NCBI GenBank assembly: GCA_000824805.1 | Contig: CCNA01000007.1 | Location: 1 to 64,000 of the forward strand | DNA length: 64,000 bases | Direction of reading: 5' to 3' | Source: Mesorhizobium sp. SOD10 | GTDB taxonomy: Bacteria > Pseudomonadota > Alphaproteobacteria > Rhizobiales > Rhizobiaceae | Shown here: positions 54,977 through 63,868 of the stretch, piece after piece | Layout of the letters: each line of letters opens with the position of its first letter | Numbering within the stretch: the stretch's first letter is position 1 | The notes under the pieces: model-generated | Databases searched by the model: none | The model's input: the letters and a program-made list of their open reading frames with translations, nothing else | What the model was told of the DNA's origin: nothing | Made by a program: the position numbers and the translations under genes

Positions 54977-55948
54977 TCAGAATTGCGGCTTACAATCATC
55001 AACATTGTCTTTCGTCACAAGGAAGTTCGGAACGACGAAGAGGGCTCCCTTTCGGTCAAACTTGCCCGATATTTGCTGGTAGAGAACCTGAAACGACTTG
55101 TGACCGATGCTCTCCGGCCGGTTGCAGACCGTCGCTGCAATGCCTCCGGCCTTAAGCGCGGTTATTCCGTCGGTGTTGCCGTCGATGCTAACGATAGGTA
55201 TATTCGAGCCGGCCGCCTTCACTGCGCGCGCGCAACCTGCGCCCATGCTGTCGGCATCCGCGAAAATCAGGTCGATATCCGGTTTCGAGGTCAGCATGTT
55301 CGCACATACGGTCTCGGCCTTGTCCGCCATCCAGTCAGCCGGCTGAGACGCTACGATCTCGTAGCTTGCATGGGCGGCATCAAGTGCTTCTTTGAAGCCA
55401 TTGTTTCGCGTGACCACATCGGAATAGCCGGCAGCGCCTTCGACGATCGCAATCTTGGCCTTACGGCCCTTCGGCAAAAGCGTGGTAGCAAAAGTGCCGA
55501 TGGTCCTTCCCGAATTCACGTTGTCATGGGCTACATAGGCGACGAGGGAGGTCGGAACCGCATCCATCGGCTCCTTGGACGCATCCCCGATCTGGCTGCT
55601 GGTGGCGATGACCGGAATGCCGGCTGCGGCAAGCTTTGCCACCAGTGGCACACTTACCCGACCGTCAACCGGGAAAAACAGAACGCCCGAGTATCCTTGG
55701 GTAATGATGTCATCCACCTGGTTGGCTTGCTTGTCGACAGAGTTGTTGGCGTCGAAAATATCGACTTGTACGCCCGCGCTCTTGCCCTCCTCGACAGCAC
55801 CGCGACCAACGGCCGGAGGAAAGGTGAAGCCTTGCCCGGCGCTAAGGAAAGCAACCTTCCCATTACCCCCAGCCAATGCGCCATGACTTGCCGCGGCCAT
55901 TATTGCAGCGCCAAACATGAACACCTGCAACCGCTTCGCATATGACAT
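54977..55948 (-). CDS. Periplasmic sugar-binding protein (CUT2 family)
   Basis: The 323-aa protein starts at 55948 with GGGAGGAC upstream. It has a signal peptide (MSYAKRLQVFMFGAAIMAAA, cleavage after ALA) and a type I periplasmic-binding fold with GYSGVLFFPVDGRVSVPLVAKLAAAGIPVIAT and IVSIDGNTDGITALKAGGIAATV. It is the ligand-capturing component of the second sugar-type importer. The ligand is unidentified; the FAH-family hydrolase upstream hints at a sugar acid or a sugar degraded by a non-phosphorylating route. Confidence 0.88.
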   Translation of the reverse strand: MSYAKRLQVFMFGAAIMAAASHGALAGGNGKVAFLSAGQGFTFPPAVGRGAVEEGKSAGVQVDIFDANNSVDKQANQVDDIITQGYSGVLFFPVDGRVSVPLVAKLAAAGIPVIATSSQIGDASKEPMDAVPTSLVAYVAHDNVNSGRTIGTFATTLLPKGRKAKIAIVEGAAGYSDVVTRNNGFKEALDAAHASYEIVASQPADWMADKAETVCANMLTSKPDIDLIFADADSMGAGCARAVKAAGSNIPIVSIDGNTDGITALKAGGIAATVCNRPESIGHKSFQVLYQQISGKFDRKGALFVVPNFLVTKDNVDDCKPQF

Positions 55949-56082
55949 CGTTTTTAGTCCTCCCTGTACATTAGATTTGATACGTGACATTCGTGTAACC
56001 TCCCTTAAGACTCGCTTGCGCTTAAAAGATCATAATGGCCTACTCCTATCAGAACATCTTTGAATTCATTACACTTCACTTA

Positions 56083-56098
56083 GCGAATTTGGATTCGC
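56083..56098. promoter_or_regulatory. GCGAAT palindrome between hydrolase and binding-protein genes
   Basis: GCGAAT-TTGG-ATTCGC is a perfect six-base inverted repeat immediately after the FAH gene stop and about 135 bases before the binding-protein start. It may be an operator for the transporter genes or a short attenuator hairpin. There is no T-run after it. Confidence 0.35.
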
Positions 56099-56100
56099 AA

Positions 56101-56973
56101 TTATTGGAGCAACTCGCGAAACTCGTTTTGCAACTCGCCGATGCCGGCAATTTCGATGCGCACAATGTCTCCGTGCGCCAAATATTTCGGGGGATTGAAG
56201 CCGATGCCTACTCCCACAGGTGTACCCCTGGCGATGATGTCTCCTGGCACCAATGTAATGCCGGCAGAAATGGTGGCGATGATGGAGGGGACATCAAAAA
56301 TCAGATCACGCGTGTTGGCATCCTGCCGCAACTCTTCACTGACCCAACATTTGATTTTGGTGTCAGAAAGATCGATTTCGTCGCGCGTCACCGCCCAAGG
56401 CCCCATTGGACAGAACGTGTCTTGCGATTTGCCGATGAGCCATTGGCTATGACGCCCCTGTAGGTCCCGAGCCGTCACATCATTGACGATCGTGTAACCC
56501 CATACGTGCTCCAGCGCATTCTCCGGCTTGATTCCCCGGCCACCCTTGCCGATGATGATCGCTAGTTCCGCCTCATAGGCGATCGATTCTGACACTTCGC
56601 GGTTGATACACACGAGGTCATCGTGGGCGACCACGCATTCCGGAACCTTCGAAAAGATGATCGGATGCCTGGGGACGATACCGCTGGCGACACCGGAATC
56701 GAACCCGCTGGATGCGAACTCCGCAGCGTGCTCCCGGTGATTCTTGCCGACACAAAAGATGTTGCGCCGTGGGCGCACGATCGGCGCTTCGATTAAAACT
56801 TCACTGAACGGCACCGGTGAGAGGACGCGCGGCATTACTGGGCGATCAATGACGGCCAGCAAGCCGTTGGCGGCCTCCACCAGCGGGAGATCGAAAGGCG
56901 AGATTGTGCGCGTGGCTTCATCAACCACAGCGACGCAGCGCTCGTCGCCGACGCGATAAGTTGCAACTTTCAC
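56101..56973 (-). CDS. Fumarylacetoacetate hydrolase-family protein
   Basis: The start is taken as GTG at 56973, six bases after GGGAGG, giving 290 aa (VKVATYRVGDERC). The catalytic domain has FCVGKNHREHAAEF, the metal site near YEAELAIIIG, GYTIVNDVTARDLQ and VPGDIIARGTPVGVGIG. The family includes oxo-acid dehydratases of non-phosphorylating sugar routes as well as aromatic ring-fission hydrolases. Its place at the head of a sugar-type ABC operon favours the former. It diverges from the GntR gene. Confidence 0.85.
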   Translation of the reverse strand: MKVATYRVGDERCVAVVDEATRTISPFDLPLVEAANGLLAVIDRPVMPRVLSPVPFSEVLIEAPIVRPRRNIFCVGKNHREHAAEFASSGFDSGVASGIVPRHPIIFSKVPECVVAHDDLVCINREVSESIAYEAELAIIIGKGGRGIKPENALEHVWGYTIVNDVTARDLQGRHSQWLIGKSQDTFCPMGPWAVTRDEIDLSDTKIKCWVSEELRQDANTRDLIFDVPSIIATISAGITLVPGDIIARGTPVGVGIGFNPPKYLAHGDIVRIEIAGIGELQNEFRELLQ

Positions 56974-57067
56974 TGGCTTCCTCCCAGTCGCCAACTTGAA
57001 CCATCAGACGTCATTGGAGTTCAAAAATCAAGCATAATTTGCATATTCTAAGAATTTTTTCTATTGT

Positions 57068-57084
57068 CAATTCATGGGGAATTG
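57068..57084. promoter_or_regulatory. CAATTC inverted repeat in the divergent FAH/GntR region
   Basis: CAATTC-ATGGG-GAATTG is a perfect inverted repeat located between the divergent hydrolase and GntR genes, in AT-rich DNA. It is the expected position for the GntR operator and probably controls both directions. Confidence 0.45.
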
Positions 57085-57211
57085 TTGAATTTTCATATTC
57101 GAGCCCGCTGAACGAAGGCGCTTTCGCCCCTCTGGGCCGCCCATTGGCAAGTTCGTCGGCGGCGAAATGAAGGCGCGGTTGGTTCAGTAGCGGACACATT
57201 GGTTCGACACG

Positions 57212-57895
57212 ATGCCTAAATACATCGCGAGAGAGATCGCGCGATCGCTGCGCAACCGCATTGACGCTGGGGAGTGGAGCGAATCGGGACGGCTCCCCAA
57301 CGAAAGGGAGCTTGCGACGCAATATCGCGTCGCGCGCAACACAATGCGCAGCGCGATCGACAGACTTGCCGGTGACGGCACCCTGGTGCGCCATGTTGGG
57401 CGCGGAACGTTTCTACGTCAGGACAATCGCGGCAGTATCCTCAAAATGTTGCACAGATTGTCGGGTGCCAGTCCCATCGACGTGATGGCGGTCCGCCTGA
57501 TCTTGGAGCCGCGCGCAACGGCGCTTGCGGCGATCAACGCAAACGCCAACGAATTGCGCGCAATAGCCGCTGCCTATGGCTCTTCCGTCGCCGCACTTGA
57601 AATGGAGGATTTCGAGCGCTGGGATGCCGAGTTACATCTGAAGATAGTCAGGGGCACGCGCAACGAACTGCTCACCCATCTTCACGAGGTTCTGTGTGTG
57701 GTGGCCAGAACCCAAGAGCAATGGCGCAAAATCAAGCAGCGCACTTTCAGCATGGAGCGGCGTCACATCTACTGCCGCCAGCATGGCGAGATCGTCGAAG
57801 CTCTCATGCGCCGGGACGGTGAAGCGGCGGCCACGGCTATGCGCGGACATCTTGAAACTGTCCGTCAAAACTTGTTCGCTGGAAACGCGCTGTAA
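57212..57895 (+). CDS. GntR-family regulator, FadR/FCD type
   Basis: The 227-aa protein has a GntR winged helix (YIAREIARSLRNRIDAGEW...LPNERELATQYRVARNTMRSAIDRL) and an FCD-type helical domain with PRATALAAINAN, DFERWDAELHLKIVRGTRNELL and HGEIVEALMRRDGEAAATAMRGHL, with the Asp and His residues that usually bind a metal. Divergent from the FAH/sugar-transport operon, it is the likely local repressor, probably responding to a sugar acid. Confidence 0.88.
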   Translation: MPKYIAREIARSLRNRIDAGEWSESGRLPNERELATQYRVARNTMRSAIDRLAGDGTLVRHVGRGTFLRQDNRGSILKMLHRLSGASPIDVMAVRLILEPRATALAAINANANELRAIAAAYGSSVAALEMEDFERWDAELHLKIVRGTRNELLTHLHEVLCVVARTQEQWRKIKQRTFSMERRHIYCRQHGEIVEALMRRDGEAAATAMRGHLETVRQNLFAGNAL

Positions 57896-58074
57896 GCCGG
57901 TGACGCATTGGCAAGTTGGGCAGCTATATACCTGATCCCATGGGCCCCGGCGCCGATGACGACTGCTCGGATCAGCCGACATCGGCCCTCAAAGGGACCA
58001 TGACCCTGCCGGAGGCGTGAGAAACTGCTTCATCCATCGTCGTTGATTGCCCTTTGAATCGCCGAGGGAATCGA

Positions 58075-59259
58075 TCACCAGAGGTTCTCGACGATAAGCG
58101 CGATCCCTTGACCTCCGCCAATGCACATGGTCACCAGGCCGAAGCGGCCGTTGATCCGTTTCAACTCGTTGAGCGCCTTAACAGTCAATATCGTGCCTGT
58201 CGCTCCCAACGGGTGTCCGAGAGCGATCGCGCCGCCATTGGGGTTGACCTTGTCGGCTGGGAGCGAGAGCGCATCCATGACCGCCAGCGCCTGTGCCGCA
58301 AACGCTTCGTTGGATTCAATCACATCCAAGTCGGAAATTGTCAGGCCGGCGAGATCGAGAGCCACAGGCACCGCTTTTACCGGCCCGATGCCCATGATTT
58401 CAGGCGGAACGCCCGCAACGCTCCAAGACACCAGGCGGCCAATCGGCTTGAGGTTACGGGTGGCAACCTCGTTCTCATGCGCGAGGACGACAGCTGCCGC
58501 CCCATCATTCATGCCGGAAGCATTTCCGGCGGTAACGGTGCCGTCCTTGCGAAACGCGGGCTGGAGCCCTGCAAGCATCTCCAGCGACGAGTCGGGACGC
58601 GGATGCTCGTCAGTGTCAAACACGACCATCCGTTTGCGGGTCTTGATCTCGATCGGAACCGTCTGACCCCTAAAATACCCTTGTGCGATTGCCCGGGCGG
58701 CCTTTTCCTGGCTCTCCAGCGCGAAATGGTCCTGCCTCTCCCGGGAAATCTGGTATTTCTCGGCGACGTTCTCCGCCGTGTCGCCCATACCGCCATGCCC
58801 GAAGGGGTCGGCAAGTGTATTGCTCAGCCAGTCGTAGACGACACCGTTGCCGATTTTCCGGCCGTAGCGCATGCCCTCGACTGAAAATGGCGCACGACTC
58901 ATTACCTCTACGCCGCCCGCCAACACAATGCGAGAGTCCCCGCTACGGATCATCTGAGCCGCGGTGATAATTGCCTGCGCACCCGAACCACAGAGCCTGT
59001 TCAGCGTCAGACCGCCCGAGCCGTTCGGCAAGCCGGATTCGAGAGCGATCGTCCGACCGAGGAAAAGGTCGGCTGCCTCGGTCGGTATTACAGTGCCGAA
59101 TACCGAGTGGTCGAGCCCACCGGGCTCGAGCCCAGCACGTGCAACTGCTGCGGCCCCCACCGCGGCGCCCAGTCGAGTGGGCGACATGTCTTTCAGGCTG
59201 CCACCAAATGCGCCTATCGCGGTACGCACGCCCGAAAGAAAGAAGACCCCGCCGCCCAT
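58075..59259 (-). CDS. Thiolase (acetyl-CoA acyltransferase)
   Basis: The 394-aa protein (start 59259, CAGGAAGG upstream) has the acylated cysteine in LTLNRLCGSGAQAI (about residue 90), GGVEVMSRAP, the NEAFAAQ motif with His elsewhere in NPNGGAIALGHPLGATG, and the C-terminal active cysteine in CIGGGQGIAL. It cleaves 3-ketoacyl-CoA with CoA or condenses acetyl-CoA. It follows the aldehyde dehydrogenase gene in the same direction after a 200-base gap. The substrate chain is unknown. Confidence 0.92.
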   Translation of the reverse strand: MGGGVFFLSGVRTAIGAFGGSLKDMSPTRLGAAVGAAAVARAGLEPGGLDHSVFGTVIPTEAADLFLGRTIALESGLPNGSGGLTLNRLCGSGAQAIITAAQMIRSGDSRIVLAGGVEVMSRAPFSVEGMRYGRKIGNGVVYDWLSNTLADPFGHGGMGDTAENVAEKYQISRERQDHFALESQEKAARAIAQGYFRGQTVPIEIKTRKRMVVFDTDEHPRPDSSLEMLAGLQPAFRKDGTVTAGNASGMNDGAAAVVLAHENEVATRNLKPIGRLVSWSVAGVPPEIMGIGPVKAVPVALDLAGLTISDLDVIESNEAFAAQALAVMDALSLPADKVNPNGGAIALGHPLGATGTILTVKALNELKRINGRFGLVTMCIGGGQGIALIVENLW

Positions 59260-59458
59260 CTGTACACCTTCCTGTCGCCAACGACCTCGGCCAGACCAGG
59301 GCAGCTCGGCCGACGCGAAACCCCGCCGAGCCGAGCCTAGTTTAGACAGATCCGCCGGCTCTTTTCTTGCTTTCGCCAATACGCTCGCAGCACCGGGCAG
59401 CCAGCGTCGAAGCCTCACCGCTGAGAAAACCGGCTGCCGCCGAAAGGTTGAGGCCGGC

Positions 59459-60916
59459 TCAGATGCCTAAGCCACCAAGACAGACGTATTTGGTGTCGAG
59501 ATAGTCCTCAATGCCTTGGTGGCCCCCCTCGCGGCCGAGACCGGATTCCTTGACGCCGCCGAATGGAGCCTCGACGGTGGTCATCAACCCTTCATTGACG
59601 GCGACCATCCCGTATTTGAGCCCCTCCATGACGCGAACGGCGCGGCCAAGATTGCTGCTGTAGAAGTAAGCTGCCAAGCCGAACTCGGTTTCATTCGCGA
59701 GACGGACCGCCTCTTCCTCGGTGTCAAATTTGAAAACTGGAGCGACAGGGCCAAAAATCTCCTCCTTCATGAACATCATGTCGGGGGTGGCGGCCGCTAT
59801 CACGGTCGGCTGAAAGAAGGTGCCGCCCAACGGATGCCGCTTGCCGCCAGACACCACCTTTGCGCCTTTCGACGTGGCGTCCCTAACGAACTGCTCGACC
59901 TTCTTGACCGCATTTTCGTCAATGAGGGGGCCTTGCTGCGTGCCCGCTTCCAGTCCCGGCCCGACCTTCAACTTCTCACTTGCCACCGCCAGCTTTTCGA
60001 CGAACGCGGCGTAGATGCCGGCCTGCACGAAGAACCGGTTTGCACACACACAGGTCTGGCCGGAGTTGCGATACTTGGCAATCATGGCTCCTTCGACCGC
60101 CCGGTCGAGATCGGCATCGTCAAAGACGATGAAGGGAGCATTGCCGCCAAGTTCCATCGACACCTTCTTAACCGTCCCGGCACACTTCGCCATCAGGATC
60201 TTTCCGACTTCGGTTGATCCGGTGAATGTGAGCTTCCTGACAAGCGGATTGGAGCAGAGTTCGTCGCCGATCTCGGCGGCCGAACCGGTAACGATGTTGA
60301 CGACCCCTTTCGGAAAACCAGCTTCCTCGCAGAGCGCGCCCCAAGCGAGGCCCGAATAAGGCGTTTGCGAAGCCGGCTTGATCACTGCAGTACAGCCAGC
60401 AGCCAGCGCTGGCGCAATTTTGCGCGAAAGCATTGCCGACGGGAAATTCCACGGCGTAACGGCCGCGACAACGCCGACCGGCTCCTTGGTCACCAGTATG
60501 CGGCGGTCGACCCATGGCGACGGTACGACATCGCCGTAAGTGCGGCGCGCCTCTTCGGCGAACCATAGCACGTACGCAGCCGAAAGGCCGACCTCGCCCT
60601 TGGCCTCGGCCAGCGACTTGCCCTGCTCCATCGTCAGCAGTTCGGCAAGCGCGTCCTGATTATCCATGATGGAATCATGCAGCTTGCGCAGGAGCTTGGA
60701 GCGCTCAAATGCCGAAGTCTTCTTCCAGCCATGGAATGCAGCCTCGGCGGCCTCGATGGCGCGTCTGGTTTCTGACTGGCCAGACTTCGGCACTGTGCCG
60801 ATCAACAGCGTGGTGGCCGGATTGGTCACGTTGATGGTCGCGCCGGAATCGGCTTGCACCCACTCTCCTCCAATCAGGTTAGCCTGGCGCATGTAGTGGC
60901 TGGTTTTCTGCAGCAT
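59459..60916 (-). CDS. NAD(P)-dependent aldehyde dehydrogenase (GabD-like)
   Basis: The 485-aa enzyme has PWNFPSAMLSRKIAPALAAGC, the cofactor loop FTGSTEVGKIL, the catalytic Glu in MELGGNAPFIV and the catalytic Cys in NSGQTCVCANRF. Its NEGLMTTVEAPFGGVKESGLGREGG ending is characteristic of succinate-semialdehyde dehydrogenases, and 2-oxoglutarate-semialdehyde dehydrogenases are related. If the latter, it would end a non-phosphorylating pentose route beginning with the FAH protein at 56101. A perfect TATCTGAT inverted repeat lies upstream. Confidence 0.9.
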   Translation of the reverse strand: MLQKTSHYMRQANLIGGEWVQADSGATINVTNPATTLLIGTVPKSGQSETRRAIEAAEAAFHGWKKTSAFERSKLLRKLHDSIMDNQDALAELLTMEQGKSLAEAKGEVGLSAAYVLWFAEEARRTYGDVVPSPWVDRRILVTKEPVGVVAAVTPWNFPSAMLSRKIAPALAAGCTAVIKPASQTPYSGLAWGALCEEAGFPKGVVNIVTGSAAEIGDELCSNPLVRKLTFTGSTEVGKILMAKCAGTVKKVSMELGGNAPFIVFDDADLDRAVEGAMIAKYRNSGQTCVCANRFFVQAGIYAAFVEKLAVASEKLKVGPGLEAGTQQGPLIDENAVKKVEQFVRDATSKGAKVVSGGKRHPLGGTFFQPTVIAAATPDMMFMKEEIFGPVAPVFKFDTEEEAVRLANETEFGLAAYFYSSNLGRAVRVMEGLKYGMVAVNEGLMTTVEAPFGGVKESGLGREGGHQGIEDYLDTKYVCLGGLGI

Positions 60917-61011
60917 GATTCAACCTCCGTGCGGCGCGCCAAGAGGCGGCCTGAAACTCGTAGTGGCAGCGGCGCCAGTTCGTGAACTTTGCGCATTCCA
61001 CAAATTCGCAC

Positions 61012-61046
61012 TATCTGATTATTCAGTCAATTCTTGTTATCAGATA
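61012..61046. promoter_or_regulatory. TATCTGAT inverted repeat upstream of the aldehyde dehydrogenase
   Basis: TATCTGAT at 61012-61019 and ATCAGATA at 61039-61046 are perfect inverted copies with a 19-base spacer. They are about 100 bases upstream of the aldehyde dehydrogenase start in AT-rich DNA. The centre-to-centre distance is close to 27 bases. Confidence 0.5.
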
Positions 61047-61186
61047 AATTTGCCCGTAAGATGATCCGCGTTTGACCTAGAAACCGAGGCGGTAAGTACG
61101 TCGCCGGCAGCATCGAGGACGGCCTGACCTATGCCTGGCAGGCTTGCGGCGCCCAGCATCGGCACACGCGACGCGGACCGCGACGT

Positions 61187-61693
61187 TCAGATTCCCGTAT
61201 CGAGTCCCGCGTAGATATCGGCGATCCGCCAGACCCCTTCTTCGTTAGCCATCTGGAAGCGGTAGAAGCCAGTTGCTATCACTCGGGCAAGGCCATTTTC
61301 GGCGCCAGTGAGAAATAGCGAGGCGAGGACGACAGCACTCAATCCGCTGAGATCGTCGACCAAAATGTTCATCATGCAGTGGCGACGCTGGTCGGCCTGA
61401 GTCTCCCAAAGGGTTTTGAGCCATTGCAAGATGCGCGTGCGACCTTCATAAGGGCCCACGACGAAATTGCCGGCGACCGACCCACTAAAGACCGCAGTGG
61501 CTGTAAGGCACGCGGCGATCACATCCTCACGGCGTTCATCGTAACCCCAGCAGTAGCGATGTATCGTCTCTAGGATGAAGTGACGATCAGAGAGCGATCC
61601 AATGCCAGGGCAAGCTACCGGAGCTTGCAGGCGGACTATACTGTTTATAGTACCCCAAGCCGGAACGGGATTGAGCGGGAAAATAATGGTCAA
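61187..61693 (-). CDS. SnoaL/NTF2-like fold protein
   Basis: The protein (up to 168 aa) has a SnoaL-like domain: DRHFILETIHRYCWGYDERR, ATAVFSGSVAG, GPYEGRTRILQWL and HCMMNILVDDL, then a beta-rich end closing WRIADIYAGLDTGI. Members include ring hydroxylase small subunits, ketosteroid isomerases and polyketide cyclases; no catalytic pair could be assigned. The first codon is a TTG at 61693 that overlaps a short upstream ORF, and a palindrome lies in the first codons, so the true start may be further downstream. Confidence 0.65.
   Translation of the reverse strand: MTIIFPLNPVPAWGTINSIVRLQAPVACPGIGSLSDRHFILETIHRYCWGYDERREDVIAACLTATAVFSGSVAGNFVVGPYEGRTRILQWLKTLWETQADQRRHCMMNILVDDLSGLSAVVLASLFLTGAENGLARVIATGFYRFQMANEEGVWRIADIYAGLDTGI
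61635..61651. repeat. ACTATA inverted repeat
   Basis: ACTATA-CTGTT-TATAGT is a perfect six-base inverted repeat inside the first codons assigned to the SnoaL-like gene. Such a site usually lies in a promoter, which casts doubt on that start. Confidence 0.35.
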
Positions 61694-61791
61694 ACGGCTT
61701 TCCCTTCTTCATCTTTGAAGGGTAACACCGCAAAGGCAGCGCTGACCATTGCGGCGCCATATAGATCCGCCGCGACACGTGCAAAGTTCAT
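61690..61791 (-). CDS. Possible 33-aa coupled ORF before the SnoaL gene
   Basis: ATG at 61791 (GGGGGACC upstream) opens a 33-codon frame (MNFARVAADLYGAAMVSAAF...) whose TGA overlaps the SnoaL TTG start as TTGA. The peptide has no recognised family. The overlap resembles the ATGA junctions common elsewhere in this window. Confidence 0.35.
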   Translation of the reverse strand: MNFARVAADLYGAAMVSAAFAVLPFKDEEGKAV

Positions 61792-62053
61792 GGGTCCCCC
61801 AAACGTTAGCAATGAGATTTGATGGCCGGATTTGCCGGTTTCTTTTTTACTTGGCCTCGGAGCAGAGCCTCTCCTCTAGCAATAGATCACATCAGCGACG
61901 TGGTTGCGCGGGATGGCGAGCCAAGGCGAAATACCAGGCTATCGCATACCGAAGCGCGCTAGACCCAAATAACGCAAGGACGCGGAGAGTTGGCCAATGG
62001 AAGAAGTGTTGGTCACGCATCGATGTGCGCGGGCGTTGCTGGCGCTAGATGGT
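61792..62053. other. Short gap with nothing recognised
   Basis: About 260 bases between the small ORF and the NHL gene stop. No terminator or gene seen. Confidence 0.35.
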
Positions 62054-63031
62054 TTATGAGGTCGTTCCCGGAGAAACTTTCACGAATTTCTGTAGCGTGC
62101 GCAGCGGTTTAGGTACCGGCTCCCCTGGGAAAAGCAACGGCCAAGCGGTCACCGAAACCTCGGCGACATAGATGTCACCAATTGAGTCCACCGTTAGGCC
62201 ATGCGGAGCGATAAACTGACCAGGCTTCAGCCCTGTGGTCGGTTCATTGCCAAGCCGCGCCAGAAGCTTGCCGCTGTTATCAACGATGGTGATGCGGGGA
62301 CCAAGATTGGGAGCGCCTCGATTAAAGGCGAGTTGCGGACCAATCTCACCGATATAGCAGATCGGGCATTTGCCGGCCGGCATAAAGAGGCCGCTCGGCC
62401 GATGCAAGTTGTGCCACTGCGTTTCGAACTTGCCGTTGCCATCGAATACTTGCACCCGATGATTTTCCCGATCCGCTACATAGACCCAGCCGTCTGCGTC
62501 GCAACAGATATTGTGCGGCAAGTTGAATTGTCCCGGCATGCAGCCGGGTTCGCCCCAGGACCGCATAAGCTTGCCGTCTGGAGAGTATTTGTGCACGCGC
62601 GCATTGGAGTAGCCGTCGGAGACATAAATGTCGTTGTCGGGCGAGAGGGCTGTATGAGTGCAACGGCTGAACGGAAGCCCGCTCATGAAGGCCGATGGAC
62701 GCCCTGGAATACCGATTTCCAGCAGAACCTTGCCGTCGAGCGTGCACTTGCGAACGGTGTGATCCCCGTCATCAGTGCAATAGATGGTGTCGTCCGGGCC
62801 CATATGTATGCCATGTGCACGCCGGAAGATGTCCTCACCCCAGGAAGTGATGAATTCGCCGTTGCGGTCGAACACGCACATCGGATGTTCGCCTCGATTG
62901 AATACATACACGCGATCGCGTTGGTCCACTCCGACAGCCGCCACGTCGCCCAATTCCCATCCCGGCGGCAGTTTCTCCCACCCCTCCACGACCCGATATG
63001 TATAATCGCCACTGCCAACGATGACGCCCAT
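62054..63031 (-). CDS. NHL-repeat beta-propeller protein (peptidyl-amidoglycolate lyase-like)
   Basis: The 325-aa protein (start 63031, GGAGG upstream) consists of NHL repeats: DQRDRVYVFNRGEHPMCVFD, AHGIHMGPDDTIYCTDDGDH, ADRENHRVQVFDGNG and APHGLTVDSIGDIYVAEV. The repeat pattern with DRGDHRVxVF-like segments resembles peptidyl-alpha-hydroxyglycine amidating lyases and related lactonase-like propellers. No signal peptide is evident. Bacterial homologues are of uncertain function; a lactonase or lyase acting on a pathway intermediate is possible. Confidence 0.78.
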   Translation of the reverse strand: MGVIVGSGDYTYRVVEGWEKLPPGWELGDVAAVGVDQRDRVYVFNRGEHPMCVFDRNGEFITSWGEDIFRRAHGIHMGPDDTIYCTDDGDHTVRKCTLDGKVLLEIGIPGRPSAFMSGLPFSRCTHTALSPDNDIYVSDGYSNARVHKYSPDGKLMRSWGEPGCMPGQFNLPHNICCDADGWVYVADRENHRVQVFDGNGKFETQWHNLHRPSGLFMPAGKCPICYIGEIGPQLAFNRGAPNLGPRITIVDNSGKLLARLGNEPTTGLKPGQFIAPHGLTVDSIGDIYVAEVSVTAWPLLFPGEPVPKPLRTLQKFVKVSPGTTS

Positions 63032-63310
63032 GTGGCGGTCCTCCACGTTCATTCTGCCGCAGATCGTAGTGAACCCATTCCAGGCAGGAAAAGGGAACAC
63101 AGTCATAAACAGGCGAAGCCATTTCTCCCTCGCGCATAGCCTTGAGATCGAATTCTCAACAAATGGAACAAGGTGGGTGCTGAAGCGAACTATTGCGGTG
63201 TCGCCCGGCCGGCTCTCGATCCGTGAGCCCCACCTCGAGGCCTGGCAAAGGTAAGTTCAGCCGCCTGTTCTCATGGCCGCGACCTTTAGCAGGTAGCGGA
63301 ATGCGTTAGG

Positions 63311-63469
63311 TTAAAGTATTAACAAGTAAGCTAGCGTCACCAGTACACATATGGCGGCAATGACAAGCTGCGCCAGGATGAAGTCATCGCGCTCGCGCTC
63401 GGCAAAGAAATATACGCCGCCATACATATCGCAGTGGACGTTCGGGCTCTTCTCTTTTTGTTCTGACAT
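63311..63469 (-). CDS. 52-aa single-pass membrane protein
   Basis: ATG at 63469 with GGGAGGAAC upstream encodes 52 residues. The N-terminal half is polar (MSEQKEKSPNVHCDMYGG), followed by a charged stretch and a C-terminal hydrophobic segment (LAQLVIAAICVLVTLAYLLI) ending at the stop. The strong ribosome site and clean membrane segment argue for a real gene. It precedes the NHL gene on the same strand by about 280 bases. No family recognised. Confidence 0.6.
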   Translation of the reverse strand: MSEQKEKSPNVHCDMYGGVYFFAERERDDFILAQLVIAAICVLVTLAYLLIL

Positions 63470-63570
63470 CGTTCCTCCCAGAACTGATCGACCCAGAGAT
63501 TGCCTGCACGATTGGCTAACGCTTAGGCTTCCCCTATTCTCCTGCTTCGCGTTTCAGTCGAAATTCCCAC

Positions 63571-63625
63571 TATGAGATTTATATGTCAATCCCCTTAATA
63601 AGAGAATTTATTGTATTTTCTCATA
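63571..63625. promoter_or_regulatory. TATGAGA inverted repeat upstream of the small membrane gene
   Basis: TATGAGA at 63571-63577 and TCTCATA at 63619-63625 are perfect inverted copies across 41 bases of AT-rich DNA. They lie between the IclR-like gene and the small membrane-protein gene, about 100 bases from the latter's start. Confidence 0.4.
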
Positions 63626-63868
63626 TTTTGGTGCTGGTGCCGGAACTGTAGAAGGCCTGCGGCAAGCGCAAGCACTCGGGTGCCGCCGACGGTGAGGGCC
63701 AATCAACGCTTGCCGTCATTCCGGTTTGATACTCGTCTCAGCTGAGCGAGCCGCGCCGCAAAGTGTCGGCAAAAAACGGATGGAAACACGGCGCCGGTGG
63801 CGCCCAGACGTAGAGGGACCAGGTTTCGCCCTCAATGTGTGATCGCAGACAAATCAGGTATTCGCAGA
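63626..63868. other. Spacer after the edge regulator gene
   Basis: About 240 bases with no gene recognised; no clear terminator after the regulator stop. Confidence 0.3.
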
